Shown: positions 46,460 to 59,041 of the stretch, in pieces
How the letters are laid out: each line of letters begins with the position of its first letter
Position numbering within the stretch: position 1 is the first letter of the stretch
Assembly: GCF_029962835.1 (NCBI RefSeq)
Contig: NC_080588.1
Location: forward strand, 60,970,001-61,034,000
DNA length: 64,000 nt
Reading direction: 5' to 3'
Origin: Magnolia sinica
Taxonomy: Eukaryota; Streptophyta; Magnoliopsida; Magnoliales; Magnoliaceae
Program-made: the position numbers and the translations under genes
Notes under the pieces: model-generated
The model's input: only the letters and a program-made list of their open reading frames with translations
The model's database searches: none
What the model was told of the DNA's origin: nothing

Positions 46460-48046
46460 TATGAGGCAGCTTTACTCATGGGGTTGGCCAGACCAAATCA
46501 ATCATCAGCTATCTATTGATTTCGACTTGCTCAAGCGTGGCCCACCCTCTTCAAAAGTCAGATATCGTACACTTATTGTACGTTTGTGATAATTTCTAGG
46601 AAGTGACAATTGCACCACTTAGACTGAGATTCGCCTGCATTGAATTCATGCCCTTTTGCATGGGAATTTATTTATTAATAGCCTGGCCATGGTTGAGTTG
46701 TGACTCACTCGAATGCCCGACTAGCCCGAATCAGAGACGACTCATGGTATCAAACTGGGTTGGATGGTATTGAATCCAAGTCGACTGGGACCCGGTTCTA
46801 AAACCATGACTCTCGCATTTTATGACAGTCTATTTGATATTTTTCATTTTGAACCGTTCAATAAATGTCCACCAATCTGCTAATCAGGTAATCAAATAAT
46901 ATTATTTTTTGGTTAATAAAACATCTAAACTGGGACCTATAATCTGGACAGTTTAAATAGACTAGTATGCTATGTGTTCAATTTTTAAGTAATTTCTAAG
47001 TGCATGTGTATCTTCCATTGCACTCTGCCCGAGTACCAAAGTTATTACATGATTCCAAAAGACCTGACGTTCACACTCTCCGGAAACCATTTCAAGAATT
47101 TCTTAGAAGATTCTGGAAGACGTAATTTCCAGGCCAATACGTGGCGGCGAATACATGATACCAATCCATCCACGTAACTGCAGAAGCGGCATCTTTATAG
47201 CTTGATCTGGACTGTTCAAATGGTGGGCCCCATTGTATGGCGTGTTGGATTCTATACTTTTTAGTGCAATGAATTTGCTTCATTAATTTTTGTCGTTTCT
47301 TATTATATATAAATTGTGCATACATGAATATAGCTAGAGAAACTCTATTATCTATTTCTTTAAAGCGTCTTTGGAACCTAGGATTCGGTGAGATTAGGTG
47401 GTATATAATTACATTTGGTCTCATGAAAATTTCATCCACTGTTTTGAAAATGATGGGAAAGGTTAGATTAATCAAGGTATGATATCATCAACGATACATA
47501 TTGTGGGGTTTCGGTGGATTTTGAAATTCACTGCTCATATTGATGCATGAGTTTTATCCAAGCTATCCGTCCATATACACCCTTTACACATGAGATTTGA
47601 GTCGCATATGCACACAGGTGATTGATGTCAGTGTGAATCTCGTATGTTGATTATAATTTTATGGTCCACCAAATATAGGTTTCATTTAATACTGTATTTT
47701 ATTTTTTTCAAATGAAGAATTTGATCCCAAATGTGGGATTGAATAGTTAAAATACCGAGGTATTTCCAAACATGCAATCATTGTACAATAATGATGTTAA
47801 TTCTATCTAATGCAATTCCATACCATTTAATCCCGCCAACCAAACAGGCTAGAGAATAAAGTGGGATAAGGTTAAAGTAAAATACATTGCGAAGACTAAC
47901 TTGTCCAAATTTTTATGGACCTAAAATACGATCAAGCCTAGCATATGAGTGGGAATAACTTAATCCATGAGCCACTATAGGTAGTGTGACTCATAGTTCA
48001 AAAACTAAAAAATGCAACTTAACTTAATGTCCAATTTAGCCGAGTT
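46460..48046. repeat. Segmental repeat block, unit 3, left part
   Basis: ATGAGGCAGCTTTACTCATGG onward follows units 1 and 2, with no FB-MULE inside 46460-47350. 47350-48046 contains weaker matches to 30740-30945. A 127-residue minus-strand frame here resembles nothing known. Confidence 0.72.
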
Positions 48047-51000
48047 GTAACATCCTGGAGTTTTATTATTTTGGATTTTCAAAATTTCTTAATTTTTTTT
48101 ATTACTTAACTTATAATATCACTTAATGACCATTAGCACTCAATGTTAGTTTATATAGGGGTAGTACTAGTAAAGAACCACATAAGTTCGATTAATCAAC
48201 CATAGGAAGCCAACGAATCTGCCCAATCACTTGAACATCAGGTATAGCCCCATGATTTACTCATGAAGGACCCAAATCTAACCGACCTATCGCTAACTAA
48301 CCAAGACAATCATGACTAAATTAAAGATCTAACCGGGGCTGAATCAGATAAGGTCCGGATCTTGACTGATAGACCAAATCAACTCTGTTACTCTTTTAGC
48401 CTAAAACCGACAGTTTATAGTGATCATGACTAATCTCCACTTTCACTAGTTATAAATAGGCTACAGTATGAACATATTTAATCCAAAACCTAATCATCGC
48501 CCATGAAAAATCTCAAAACCTAATTCATTCCAGAAATGCTCCGATTTTTCGAACAAGCTCTAGATCGCTCATTAGTGGGCCACTAGTTCCAAACTATAGG
48601 ATAATATCTGTCTTACTGGGCTTGACATCCATCGCGGGAGTCGGACCTGGGTGCTGTCCAGAATCGCTCAACTTGAGCTAAAGGATGAGTGCATGAAAGT
48701 GCAAATACCCTAAAGGAATGAACTGAAACTTAAGTGAATTGGGTCGTCTACTCTTATGCAAAATTAAGGATTTCAGATCGCTGGTTTACGACCAAACTTT
48801 ACCCGTGGAGTGAGGATATTTTCCTACTCATATCAATATAGTCGTGGCCCCGATCGACTATCGATGACCGTTGAACAGATTTCTAATTATATCTGTCGAT
48901 CGATGCCTCCAAATGGCAGGCCGATTATATGCATACGTAGATCATCATTAGGACCAACTATCTAACGGTGGGTATGACTCCTACGCCCCATAGTGGGCCT
49001 TAGAACTTAGAAAGAACCTCCCATAGGTCTAGTATAGTAAAAACCTAGCCCTTGGGGCCATTTACACAAAATCTGGCATTATAAAAGGGCCTTATTTGGG
49101 CACCCCCTCTCCCCATACGATTTTGCCCTATAGAAAAGAAAGAGAGAAAGAAAAGAGAGAAAATGGAGAAAGAAGAAAGGAAGAAGAGAGGAAGGTAGGC
49201 CATAGCTCTAGTGAGGCCCAAAGGAGACCGATTCTTGCAACTCCTCACATATTCTTCAACAAATCCTTCACCCACAACCGGAAGAGCCCCTCTCCATCGA
49301 TTGAGTAGGTAAAACCCTCATCTCTTAGAAATCCCTCATGTTGAGGGTAGATTCACATGAGATTCTAACATGCAAGTACATTGTCTTAGGATTCCGACCG
49401 ATCGACACCGAGTTTGGCGCTCCTAGGTCGTTTTCCAAGTCTTCAACGATCCATAGGTGTGGACTATTATCCTTAGGTGCCCTAGTACTAACTATACTAT
49501 GAGCCTAATGATTTTGATTGCTTGAATGATGTATTTGGAAATTCTAAGAGAAAACCTAGGAAATGTATGTTTTGTTTGGAATTGAACGGAATGGTATGTC
49601 TTGTTTAGTTCTCACATGATGTTGCTCTTGCCTCTCACATGATTTGCTACAATGGTTGATTATATGTTCATGTCTTGTTTGATTTTCTCATAAGGTATTG
49701 CTTTATAATATGTATAGTTCCTTAATTCTTGTGCTATTGGTTCTATGAAGTGTAAGAAGTGCTTAGCTTCCTCACTAACCCACACAACACACTTGTACCC
49801 TTAGTTCACATCATGATTAGTTTTGCTTGGTAGAGAAATTTAAGATTCCATGTTGGAAGATATGAACGTATGCTTCTACTTGTATGAGACGATAACCCTA
49901 ATTGTGGCATGTTATAAAATTACCCTCAACCCTTGGGTTGGTCAGGAATACGAGAAGAGCGAAGGCGGCCCTATTGGTAGGTCCGTCTTGAGGCTAAACC
50001 CATGGATTTGGACGAGTGCGTGTGGGCGACAGTAGTTAGACTATATGGGTCGCTCGTACCCGATGTCGTTCAGCCTCGTACTTGCCTGGACTCATGCGGT
50101 CTAGTCTACTAGCTGACCAACCTTATTTTGTTAACCCTGTTTGCTCACATATGTATGGAACCTGGAACACCTTACCACTGTTGTAGCCTATCTATAACAA
50201 AATTGCAACCGATCCACCGCCTCGTGAGCCGCGCATGGTGGAATAGGACACTGTGTCCGAGCTGTCGGCCTACGCTAGGGTGACAGGCCTTCCCATAGTG
50301 ACCGCGAGCTATCGGCACTCCTCATGTGCTTGAAGTCGGGGATGGGGAACCCGATGGGATCAAGGATCGCGGTGCTCGGGCCTCGCACGTTGAGGGGCCT
50401 TGGCACCGTAATTAGTTTAATGCATTTAATACTTAGGGTGTATTAATTTTCCCAACTTGCTGGATGAATGGAATTAACTAAGAACTTGGTTAACATTATC
50501 ATCGCATCACAGTAGCTAGGTTGGCGACTCGGCAGTTGAGGTCGCTCTGAGGGAGTGTTAGTCATACGCGATCGTTAGATGGAATCGCTCGAGGGAATGT
50601 TGTAGCGAGGGCATGCATCATATCATCTATCATATATATGCATTAATAAGATTAGTTAGATATTTATGAATGATTACTTTTCATTAAATTCATAATTTAA
50701 TTGATGTCTGACACAACTTAAGATTAATAGCACCCACTGAGTTGATCACTCACTCCCACTCTGGGAAGGTGTTTTAAAATACCAACCTGACTCGTCCGTA
50801 GATGCAGGTGATCCAGAGTACGAGGAGCTGGGCGACTCGAGCCTCGAGGAGGAGGATGAGTTCTCCTACTTCCAGTTGATGAGAGGGTCTTTACCGGCTC
50901 AGTAGTTGAGATGTTGGATCGCTGAGTAGTGGACTCAGCTTTATTCTTTTGGACATATGATTCTTTTTGTGATTTTGTTAGGCAATGCCATGTGCGACCC

Positions 51001-51221
51001 ATTTACATTCTTTTGGACTTGTATATATATATATATTTATATATATATATTTGACTTCTTTCATTTCAGTGGATTAGTTGTGATTATGTTTCGTGTTTCA
51101 AGAAATTCCATGCTATGCATTTAAACCTGATTAAACGTAAATTAGTAAAAATTAGCATAAGTGACACCCGAGAACTTAGGAGTCAAGTTTATGCACGACC
51201 CCCAATTTCCAAGGCGTTACA
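48047..51221 (+). mobile_element. Large solo LTR, gypsy-like, 3.2 kb
   Basis: Starts TGTAACATCCTGG and ends AAGGCGTTACA, with 5-mer CGAGT exact at 48042-48046 and 51222-51226. TGTAAC...GTTACA ends and a length over 3 kb fit Tekay/Del-type chromovirus LTRs (family knowledge, from memory). A TATA box (TATAAAAG, 49080-49087) is followed by a purine-rich AGAGAAAG leader. No gag-pol, so it is a solo LTR left by LTR-LTR recombination. An AT microsatellite lies at 51019-51050. Orientation is inferred from the TATA box. Confidence 0.88.
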
Positions 51222-53040
51222 CGAGTTGACTAGGAGGTGATAATTAAATTAGGCATAATGCTTCATTAAAAACAAATATTGAAAATATAATCATTATAAA
51301 ATTAATCAAAGTTAAGTCAACATCACAATATTTGGCTCATTGGTAATTAATTGTGATGCCTTTAAGGCTTGAGGTACTAACTCTTGCCTTATTATTATTA
51401 CTTTTATTTCATCAAGAGCCAGTGAACTTGACGATCGACATGGTTCGTTTCACATCAAGTCATATTGAGTTGTCCTAGCAACCGAGCAACCTTAACCTTA
51501 TATAAAGAATTGAAATGATTGATTAGTATGACTGGCTAAACTTGCATAATTTGTAAATCTTTTTCGTTAAATTATTGATTTTAAAATTATCATATGTATT
51601 GTCAAATAGAGTAAATTGTTTAGATTTATTTTTAGATGATCAATCATAATTGTGGGTGATTGTGCGCTTTAGGCAATAAGTAAAAGAAAATATTATATGA
51701 TAGCATGGGATAAGGTGATTATGGAAACATATGCAAACTTTGACATGTTTGACTTGGTTATTGTTTTTGTGTGGCTGAGCAAGTACATTATAAGTGTTGT
51801 TTTCGGTTTAAATAACATATGAAGATTGTCCCGAAGAGATCCCTCTATTATAAGGAAGGAGAGATGGTATAGATTAGAAGTCTAATAAAAATGAAAGAGT
51901 AGCCTGGGAAGCTCTATAGAGTTGTGCTACTCAAGAGACCTTCCTTTTTATATGAAGTAGAAATCCTATAAAGTGAGCACCAATTGCCACTTCTACTTTC
52001 TATGGAAAGCATGTTTTATATTTGTATTGATTCATCTTAAAAGTAGATCTGATTTTATTTTGTTTTACATCCACTGTGTAAAATCTTTCATACCGTGGAT
52101 CGCTTGATATCTTGCATTACATGACGAAAATTGTGTAGCATACTAAGCTTGTCATGCCGGGGCTGAATGCATTATGATTCTTCCTTTGAATTCATATGCA
52201 TGGAGTGGACTACATGGCAATTGGAGATGTTGTGGGGCCGACATGGTATATGTGTGCCATCCAACCAGGGATGTTCCACCATATTGGTAATATGTGTAAA
52301 AAATCAGGCTGGTACAATTATCGAGTGGGCCACACCATAGAAAACAATGAAAAATAATAGATAACTGCTCATTATCCTCGCATTTCTTGTGGGGAGGCCA
52401 CTTGATGCGTGTCCCATTTTCATCCCGGGGGTTGCATGGCATACATACACCATGGTGGGTCCCACATCGATGTACGATGGATTTATATTACAATACTATA
52501 TTTCCACATAGGTCGAGGTTGTACTTGTATCATCTCTCTCTCTCTCTCTCCTGTTTACAACCGCTTCCTCTTCTTCCACGTTCACAGCACGTGACGTGTT
52601 GATAATCACAAGAAGGATGTAGATTTTGGTTCTTGCAATTTGCAGATGACGCTTCTTTACATTCCGTGTAATAATTTATTCTCATGAGTTATATTTCGTG
52701 TGATGTTATTTATAATCATGAGTGGATTCAACAACTTGATGTGTACCTCAATAGCTGCCATATAGAAAATTCTTTTCTTAAGAAGCTATCTCAAGAAGGT
52801 CGTAGGTTTTGGTTCTTGCAATTTGCAGATGACACTTCTTTACATTCCGTGTAATATTTTTATTTATTCTCATGAGTTATATTTCGTGTGATGTTATTTA
52901 TTATCATGAGTGGATTCAACAACTTGATGTGCACCTCAATAGCTGCCATATAGAAAATTCTTTTCTTAAGAAGCTATCTTAAGTGTAAAATAGTCGTTTG
53001 GGTTACTTAGCAATGAAATTTAAATTAAATAAAACAAGTT
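51222..53040. repeat. Segmental repeat block, unit 3, right part
   Basis: 51222-51360 aligns with 30949-31110 in unit 1, which lacks the solo LTR. 51910-51985 aligns with 44500-44560. 52500-52985 aligns with 37200-37520. 52150-52460 shows decayed FB-MULE-like arm strings (GTGGGCCACACCATAG, CACCATGGTGGGTCCCAC). A CT microsatellite occurs at 52530-52551. No gene. Confidence 0.62.
52610..52980. repeat. Tandem duplication, two units of about 185 bp
   Basis: AAGAAGG...TTTTGGTTCTTGCAATTTGCAGATGAC begins both units (about 52610 and 52793); both end AAGAAGCTATCT. Unit 1 of the segmental repeat has only one such unit (37340-37500), so the duplication followed the block duplication. Confidence 0.85.
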
Positions 53041-53610
53041 CTCGGTGGAGAGAATGTCATGCAGTCGAAAAAGATACTATAAGGTCGACCTCATGGGAAG
53101 TTCTCATCAGGTCCAGCTTTGTGGGTCCTACTGCGACATGTGAAGTACATCCATCCCATAATAAATAAGATGCACCCTTACATGATGTGCAATGTGCGCC
53201 ACACCGTATATAAATATTGAGAGTGGATGCCTACCCATTGAAACCTTCCCGATTGTATATATAAGGTTCCATGAGAAGTGGTTTGGACATACAACTCATC
53301 CATTGTGTGTCTCACTTGAAGGGACACACCAAACTTCGGGCCATTCCAAAACTCAGGTGGGCCTACCAAGTTTTTTTAGAAGTTTGGGGCATGATTTTCC
53401 ATGATTTCAGGTTGTGTTTCTTACCTGAGTTCCGAATAGGGCTGATGTTTGGTACACCCCATAACCTAAAGGGGACCTACCAAATGGACGGTGTGGATGT
53501 CCATCTCTAATCACGATATGGCCCACATAGGTTTACCTCATAGGAAGCTCCCGTGAGGTGGACCTCATAGTACCATTTCCCAATGCATGTAGTGGTATAA
53601 ATAGATAAGT
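53041..53610. mobile_element. Divergent foldback element
   Basis: AGGTCGACCTCATGGGAAG near the left end is mirrored by CCGTGAGGTGGACCTCAT near the right. Between them are weak arm matches (TGTGGGTCCTACTGCGACATG, CGATATGGCCCACATAGG). It interrupts the segmental repeat relative to unit 1. Confidence 0.55.
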
Positions 53611-54460
53611 GGATTCATGGTTATCTAGATTCATGCTTTTCTGCTACTCACTGTTTACTCACTGTTGTAAAAGTTACTGTGTTAACTCGACTCGACGAGA
53701 TTTTAACGTGTGTCATGACGAAGCTCGTTCATGAGAGTGACCAATCTCAACTCAACCAGAGCTACGGTAAAGACAAATGTACGGTTGGAGAGTCACCATC
53801 ACTCATTAAATGGTGCTAAAATCAACATAGGAGTCCAGGCTCCAAACCCATGATGCATGTCTCTTTCTTTGTTGGAATATATATATATATATATGTTCGA
53901 GGGTTAGGTAGAAACCAGCTTTTTTTTAAAATAATCAAATTCAAGTATGCTACGGTTGGAAAAGGATATTGTCATTTTTTAATGGAAAATGATATTGCCG
54001 TCCTAGGTGCGTATCTCGTGGTTATCATTTAATAAGGAATGGATGGCCCACCTAAACCCTGTGGTTATTGTGTCTCCCTATCTGAAGTTTTTGTGATTAA
54101 TGGCATACAAAGTGGATGGTAGAAGTACAAATTTCCCACCGTCCATTCTGTATAACTTTATTTAAATGGCTGTGATGATTCGAGCTAGGTGATATTAGAC
54201 CCATTTGCAATCACCTTCTATCCAATGGTTCCGTGTAATAATATGTGGGTCCACTTGGACCACATAACAGGGCTTATATATATATCATGGTTAAATTCCA
54301 ATGTGATGGTCATGTTCTTGGTGAAGCATTTTGTGTTATGCGCTGTCTTGCGAAGATGGACGGCCTACTTCTCGAAGTCAATAAATAAGGATCATGTAAA
54401 AAGTTACTCTTGCCAGTCTGATTTACCTAGGGGCATGTTTGATTTTTTAATTTCTATGAT
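53611..54460. repeat. Segmental repeat, unit 3 end, and spacer
   Basis: 53690-54110 matches 37730-38160 without the solo LTR found there. An AT run is at 53878-53894. 54120-54460 is unassigned; a 101-residue frame here has no recognisable features. Confidence 0.6.
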
Positions 54461-55096
54461 TTACTTGGGGCATGTTTGGTTTTTTAAGTTCTAATGTAAT
54501 TCAAAGTAATGAGTTATCTTTCAGGGTGATTGGTTACGAGAGAATTATGACTCAAAAAGTTAGAGTCAAATACAAAAGTTGAAAGGAAACTGATGAAGAG
54601 AATTGTAATGATTACATTTTTACATGATAAAATTTCATTTTTACAATCATGTTCTTTTAAGGGCCTATTTAATGGACTATTTTATTTGTAATTTAATTGA
54701 ATTACGTATTTCTTAATTACAGTTCTAAATGTTTGAGCTATTAGTGTATGATGTTGACATTTACACATTTATTGACACTAGCAATTAATTTAGATCATTT
54801 TAAGGCATGAGATTAAAAATGAATCAGATCCAAAGCTTAACTAAACTACACCACAAGTAATAATGGGAATAACGATGATATTGTTGAATCCATCATTCTC
54901 TTTAGTGTGGTTCACTTGAGCTCTTGATTTGCCTCATTTTTTGGCTCATGCCATGACTCCCACAAAATTTTGATTACGAAACAGGATTGGGTTTTGCTCA
55001 ATTTCTTAAGAGCAATCCTACTCTTTTCGAACAACCTACAATTGTAATTATTATACTTTTACTACATAAATATCTACATTTACATTAAAACAAACA
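54423..55096. mobile_element. GGGGCATGTTTGG-ended MITE with duplicated left end
   Basis: GGGGCATGTTTGRTTTTTTAA occurs at about 54431 and 54471 (period about 41 bp). The right end AAACAAACAAGCCCTG is the inverted counterpart. A loop-less FB-MULE fragment (54787-54960: CATTTTAAGGCATGAGAT, AAACTACACCACAAG, TGGTTCACTTGAGC) is nested inside. Confidence 0.5.
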
Positions 55097-55314
55097 AGCC
55101 CTGAAACAAATATATAATGTAATCATTGGAGTTAAATGAATCATTACCTTTTTTAGCTAATTATCAATAAGAATACCAAATGGACCCTTAATGCTCGGAT
55201 GGTTCAAATAAAAATTTGGATATCCTAAAGCAAGACCATCAATTAGCATATGTTTGGACCACTTAGCCACCTACACTATTAAAATCCCTAGCATGAATGA
55301 ATGTTGAGCTTGAG
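55097..55314. other. Unassigned spacer
   Basis: AT-rich; no feature seen. Confidence 0.4.
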
Positions 55315-55465
55315 ACCTTGTGTGGGTCCAGCTCCATGGCTTTGTGGTAGAGAGACTCTGTTTTAACACTGAGATTATGGGATTGAGTACTCATGTGGTA
55401 CGGGTGTGCCCATGAGCATGGTGTGGGTGTGTGTAACAAGGAAAAAAGAAAAAAGATCCTAAGAT
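55315..55465 (+). mobile_element. tRNA-derived SINE, divergent copy
   Basis: TGGCTTTGTGGTAGAGAGAC (box-A-like), GGGATTGAGTACTCAT (box-B-like), GGTGTGGGTGTGTGTAAC and an A-rich tail in the same order as the other SINE copies. The middle differs, so it may be a sister subfamily. Confidence 0.6.
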
Positions 55466-56439
55466 GGATGTGTTCTTTGCGAGAAGCATTTTGTTACCAT
55501 CTTGAAAGCCTAGGGACTTGATTTGTCATGAAGAACGTTTGGATGCTTCATTCGACCTAACTATGCGTGAGCTACCTTTAGGAAGTAAAAGCTCTCGGCA
55601 GGTCATTAAAAAAAATGAAGTGATACAAAAGTCTGATAAAAAACAAAAAAGATGAAAAAGAATTTAGATTTTAGAAAAAAGAAGAAAAAGAAATGAATAT
55701 TGGGATTTTTATGGCAAAATTCTTAAGAAATTCCGGGGCTTTTGCGAATTAATGCCTCACCAATCAAATTGTATCATAGGTGCTTTCGGAGGGAGAGAAT
55801 TGTCAAAATGCCTTTGTTTTGTTTTTCTCTGTCTTTGTTTCATTTTTCTTTAAAGAGCAGTGACGTTGAGAGTGGTAGGCAAGGTGATCTTGTATGACAT
55901 CCAACCCGTCTAACATATAGACCTGAAAATAGTGCTCATGCAAATAAATAATTGGGCTCTTGAAGTCATTGGATGGGTTGGATCTATTTGGACAGTGAAA
56001 ATTATTTTTATGGTATGGCCATAAAATGATTGGATTCTAATCTTTGAGTAGGGAAATTGAATATCAGCTATTTAAACTTTACTTTTCAATGTTCCAAATT
56101 CACATTCATAATCACACACTGCACAATCATCCGTTCAAATAGCATAGAAGCCGGAAGATCAACGGTTCAATTCGTCATCTAAGATGCAATCAAGGTCAAA
56201 TCCCACTTCCGTACAGTTACTGTGGTGCTATGGGCACTGGATCCTCTAAATGCTTGTGGAATTCGCAAACCTCTGCTTTCAAGGGTTGGCTGTAGTTGGA
56301 AAAAAATGCCTATTCTAAAATATGTTTGTGAGATCAGGGCCCATCTGATCATTTCCGTGGACCACAAGTGTACAATACAAAGAAAGGTTGAGACAAATTC
56401 AACAATAGTTCAAATTCTAAGCACATGCGTGGCCCACTT
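55466..56439. other. Unassigned spacer
   Basis: Purine-rich runs (55610-55700) and AT-rich sequence. Small frames, one of 86 residues at 56222, have no recognisable features. Confidence 0.4.
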
Positions 56440-56572
56440 TTTTTTTTCACACACGCACACACACCCCACACACTCACACTAGTGGAATTTCACCACCTAT
56501 GGGTACTCGAACCCTTGACTGGGTGTTGAAACTCTGGAGAGTCTACCACCCGAGCAAGAGTAAGGACCCTTT
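56440..56572 (-). mobile_element. tRNA-derived SINE with 13-bp duplication
   Basis: Flanks GCGTGGCCCACTT (56427-56439) and GCATGGCCCACTT (56573-56585) agree at 12 of 13. Minus strand: TTGCTCGGGTGGTAGACTC, GGTTCGAGTACCC (box B), GTGGTGAAATTCCACTAGTG, GTGTGAGTGTGTGGGG and a poly-A tail. 133 bp. Best-bounded copy in the window. Confidence 0.9.
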
Positions 56573-56585
56573 GCATGGCCCACTT

Positions 56586-57332
56586 GTTTACCTATGTTTT
56601 TTGCGTATTTATGTGGACCAATGAGAGGCCGCCATGTGTAAGCATTATCGCTAAATGATGGATAAAATTCTACTCGCATACCAAAAATATTATTTATACA
56701 TGACATGATGTATTTAGATTAAACAGTTCAAAAGATGTGATGTGGCAACCATGCCACACACGGTGTAAATGACTTTAAGAAGAATGGTTAAAGACGAGTC
56801 TCTTCCCTTAGGTCAGTAGTGGACGCTATGTGTTTATATACGAGGTTTCTCACCTTAAAGATCTTTTTTTTTTTTTTTTTTATAACAAAAAAGAAAAGAA
56901 AAGAGAAAGTGGAAGGGTTAAATATGTGCACATGAGATTACACACATACTCATGCCCAGAGTATTATTCATAAATTAATAAAATAAGCAACATTTTAAAT
57001 TATTATTCTTCTTGCTCATCTTTATTCTTTTGAGAAATACATAAGTTGTAATTATAGAAGAAATAAAAGTCTCGAACATACGTAAAAAAAACAATCTATT
57101 ACCTGTAATTATTGGTGAAAGAAATGAAATGTATTGAATAGAAGTAAAAAAAAGAATCCATTAGGAATGACTAACCCTTATTCTTCTGTAAATCACGTGA
57201 TCGCTGTTACAATAAGAGGGTGGCTAAATTTTTGAATTTGATCTTAATTGGTTTGTCTCAGTGTGAGGGCTCTAGGCTTTTAGGGTTCAACTAGATATTG
57301 AGTCGTAAAACGTTTAATCGGATATGGAGTCA
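56586..57332. other. Unassigned AT-rich spacer
   Basis: T-run at 56863-56880 and A-rich sequence. No gene or bounded repeat. Confidence 0.4.
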
Positions 57333-57520
57333 AATACAACTTTGACACGCTCACACTTTCTAATTGCACACAAAAATTGAATATTAGCCTCCATTTACAC
57401 ACGTGACTCAATGTTTAATTAATTCAAGTACAATTCTGACACGCCCATACTTTCTAATTGCACATGAAAATCGAATATTAACCCTCATTCACACACGTGG
57501 CCCAATATTTGATTGAGTTT
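57333..57520. repeat. Tandem dimer, 94-bp unit
   Basis: GACACGC.CA.ACTTTCTAATTGCACA occurs at about 57344 and 57438; each unit ends with ACACACGTGRC and CAAT.TTT.ATT. Each unit carries one ACACGTG core. Confidence 0.8.
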
Positions 57521-58045
57521 TGCAAATACTACCAATGGCGCCTTGCTTCCGACGTATGGAAAGTGAGATCGAGCTCGTGTAATTAGCAAGATTTCATTTT
57601 AAATAAGGCCGGCCAACAAAATCAAAATGTGGCATAAAACAGATGGCCTAGATTTGTTGATGCGATGTCTTGAAAATCAGTGCAGTTTCAAAGAGCACTT
57701 ATTACGTGTATGAGATCGGAGCCTATCATCAGGCAAACCCCACTTTGTAGATAACATATCTCAGAAATCAGTCGGGTCGGATCATCAGGCAGGATAGGGT
57801 CACATGCCTGCATATAATCTGGAGCGTTGAATTTTTTTTAAAAAAATATGCCTTAACTGGTCATTTATGTTGTGCACGTGTAGCAAACCTAATGATCACG
57901 TCGCCTATTTATGAGACATGGCATCTACCCAGTAGGACTGTCCATGAGCGGCTCTGATCTCACACACGTGTTCCTCAGTTTCCACGTGCTTCATCTTTCT
58001 CTTAAACAAAGTATATTTTAGATAAATGCCGAGTCACGTACCTCG
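57521..58045. other. Unassigned spacer
   Basis: No gene. Several ACACGTG/CACGTG strings occur (near 57876, 57967 and 57983), possibly chance or part of a decayed promoter. Confidence 0.35.
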
Positions 58046-58054
58046 TGTGAATCC

Positions 58055-58491
58055 GGACGCGGATTTCCTGCAAAGGCTTTCCTATGAACTTCCTAGGCTG
58101 GAAAGTTAGGTGGGCCTACTGTAATGTTGGTGTGTGAAATCCGCTCCGTTCATCTGTTTTTAGAGTTCATTTTAGGACATTCGACTAAAAATGAGTTAGA
58201 TCCAAGACTTAAATGGGCCACACATTAAGAATCATTGTGGATTAAATGACCACCATTTAAACATTTGTATGGACACAAAAGTTTTGTATAAGGCTAAGTT
58301 TTGGAATTACCTTATAAGGGATTTGGACAGCCTATAAACATCACGTGGCCCAGTTGAGTCTTGGATTAAGCTCGTTTTGGTCATGTTCTAAAATGAGCTC
58401 TCAAAATGGATGGATAGATACATTTCTCACAAACATCATGGTGGGCCCACCTAACTTCCTAGCGCAGGAAGTTGGCAAGAAACCAGCGTCC
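58055..58491. mobile_element. FB-MULE copy, GGATTTCCTGC-ended, 9-bp duplication
   Basis: TGTGAATCC (58046-58054) against TGTTAATCC (58492-58500), 8 of 9. Ends GGACGCGGATTTCCTGC and GGCAAGAAACCAGCGTCC. Arms and a shortened loop. 437 bp. Confidence 0.87.
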
Positions 58492-58504
58492 TGTTAATCC
58501 AGCC

Positions 58505-58985
58505 CTAGACCGACGGATCTAGTGACCCCAACAACAGCCAAGTAGCTGATGTCAAAGCTTTGTGGGCCAAACATGATGTATGTGATTTATCCACGCCGTC
58601 CATCCATTTTTCCAGCTTATTTTAGGGCAAATCTAAACCTCAGATGGACCATGCCACAGAAAAACAGTGTTAATTGAACGTCCACTGTTAAAAACTTCTC
58701 AAGGCCCGGAAAGGCTCACTGTGATGTTTATTAGCTATCCAACCTGTTGATAAAGTCACACAAACATGTATGAAGGAAAAATACAACTATCAGCTTGATC
58801 CAAAACTCATATGGCCTCCCAAAAGTTTTTAAAAGTAATCTTTCAATTCCTACTTTTTTCCTATGCTGTGGACCACCAAAGATTTGGATCTGCCTTGTTT
58901 TTGGGTTTATGCCCTAAAGTGAGCTGAAAAAAATGAATAGATGGTATGGATAAAACACACACATGCCAGGGCCTTTGGCATGAGT
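58505..58985. mobile_element. FB-MULE copy
   Basis: Arms TTGTGGGCCAAACATGATGT and ACACACACATGCCAGGGCC, loop CTATCCAACCTGTTGATAAAG. Ends only partly recognisable. Confidence 0.75.
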
Positions 58986-59041
58986 TCGCCCAATCAAATC
59001 TCACCATGTTAGCTCATGACAAAATCTGATACCCATTTCGT

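Noticed and set aside
47092..47475. 127-codon minus-strand frame in unit 3
   Set aside because: Not kept in unit 1 or 2 and resembles no known protein.
54189..54494. 101-codon plus-strand frame
   Set aside because: No recognisable domain; it runs into the duplicated MITE end.
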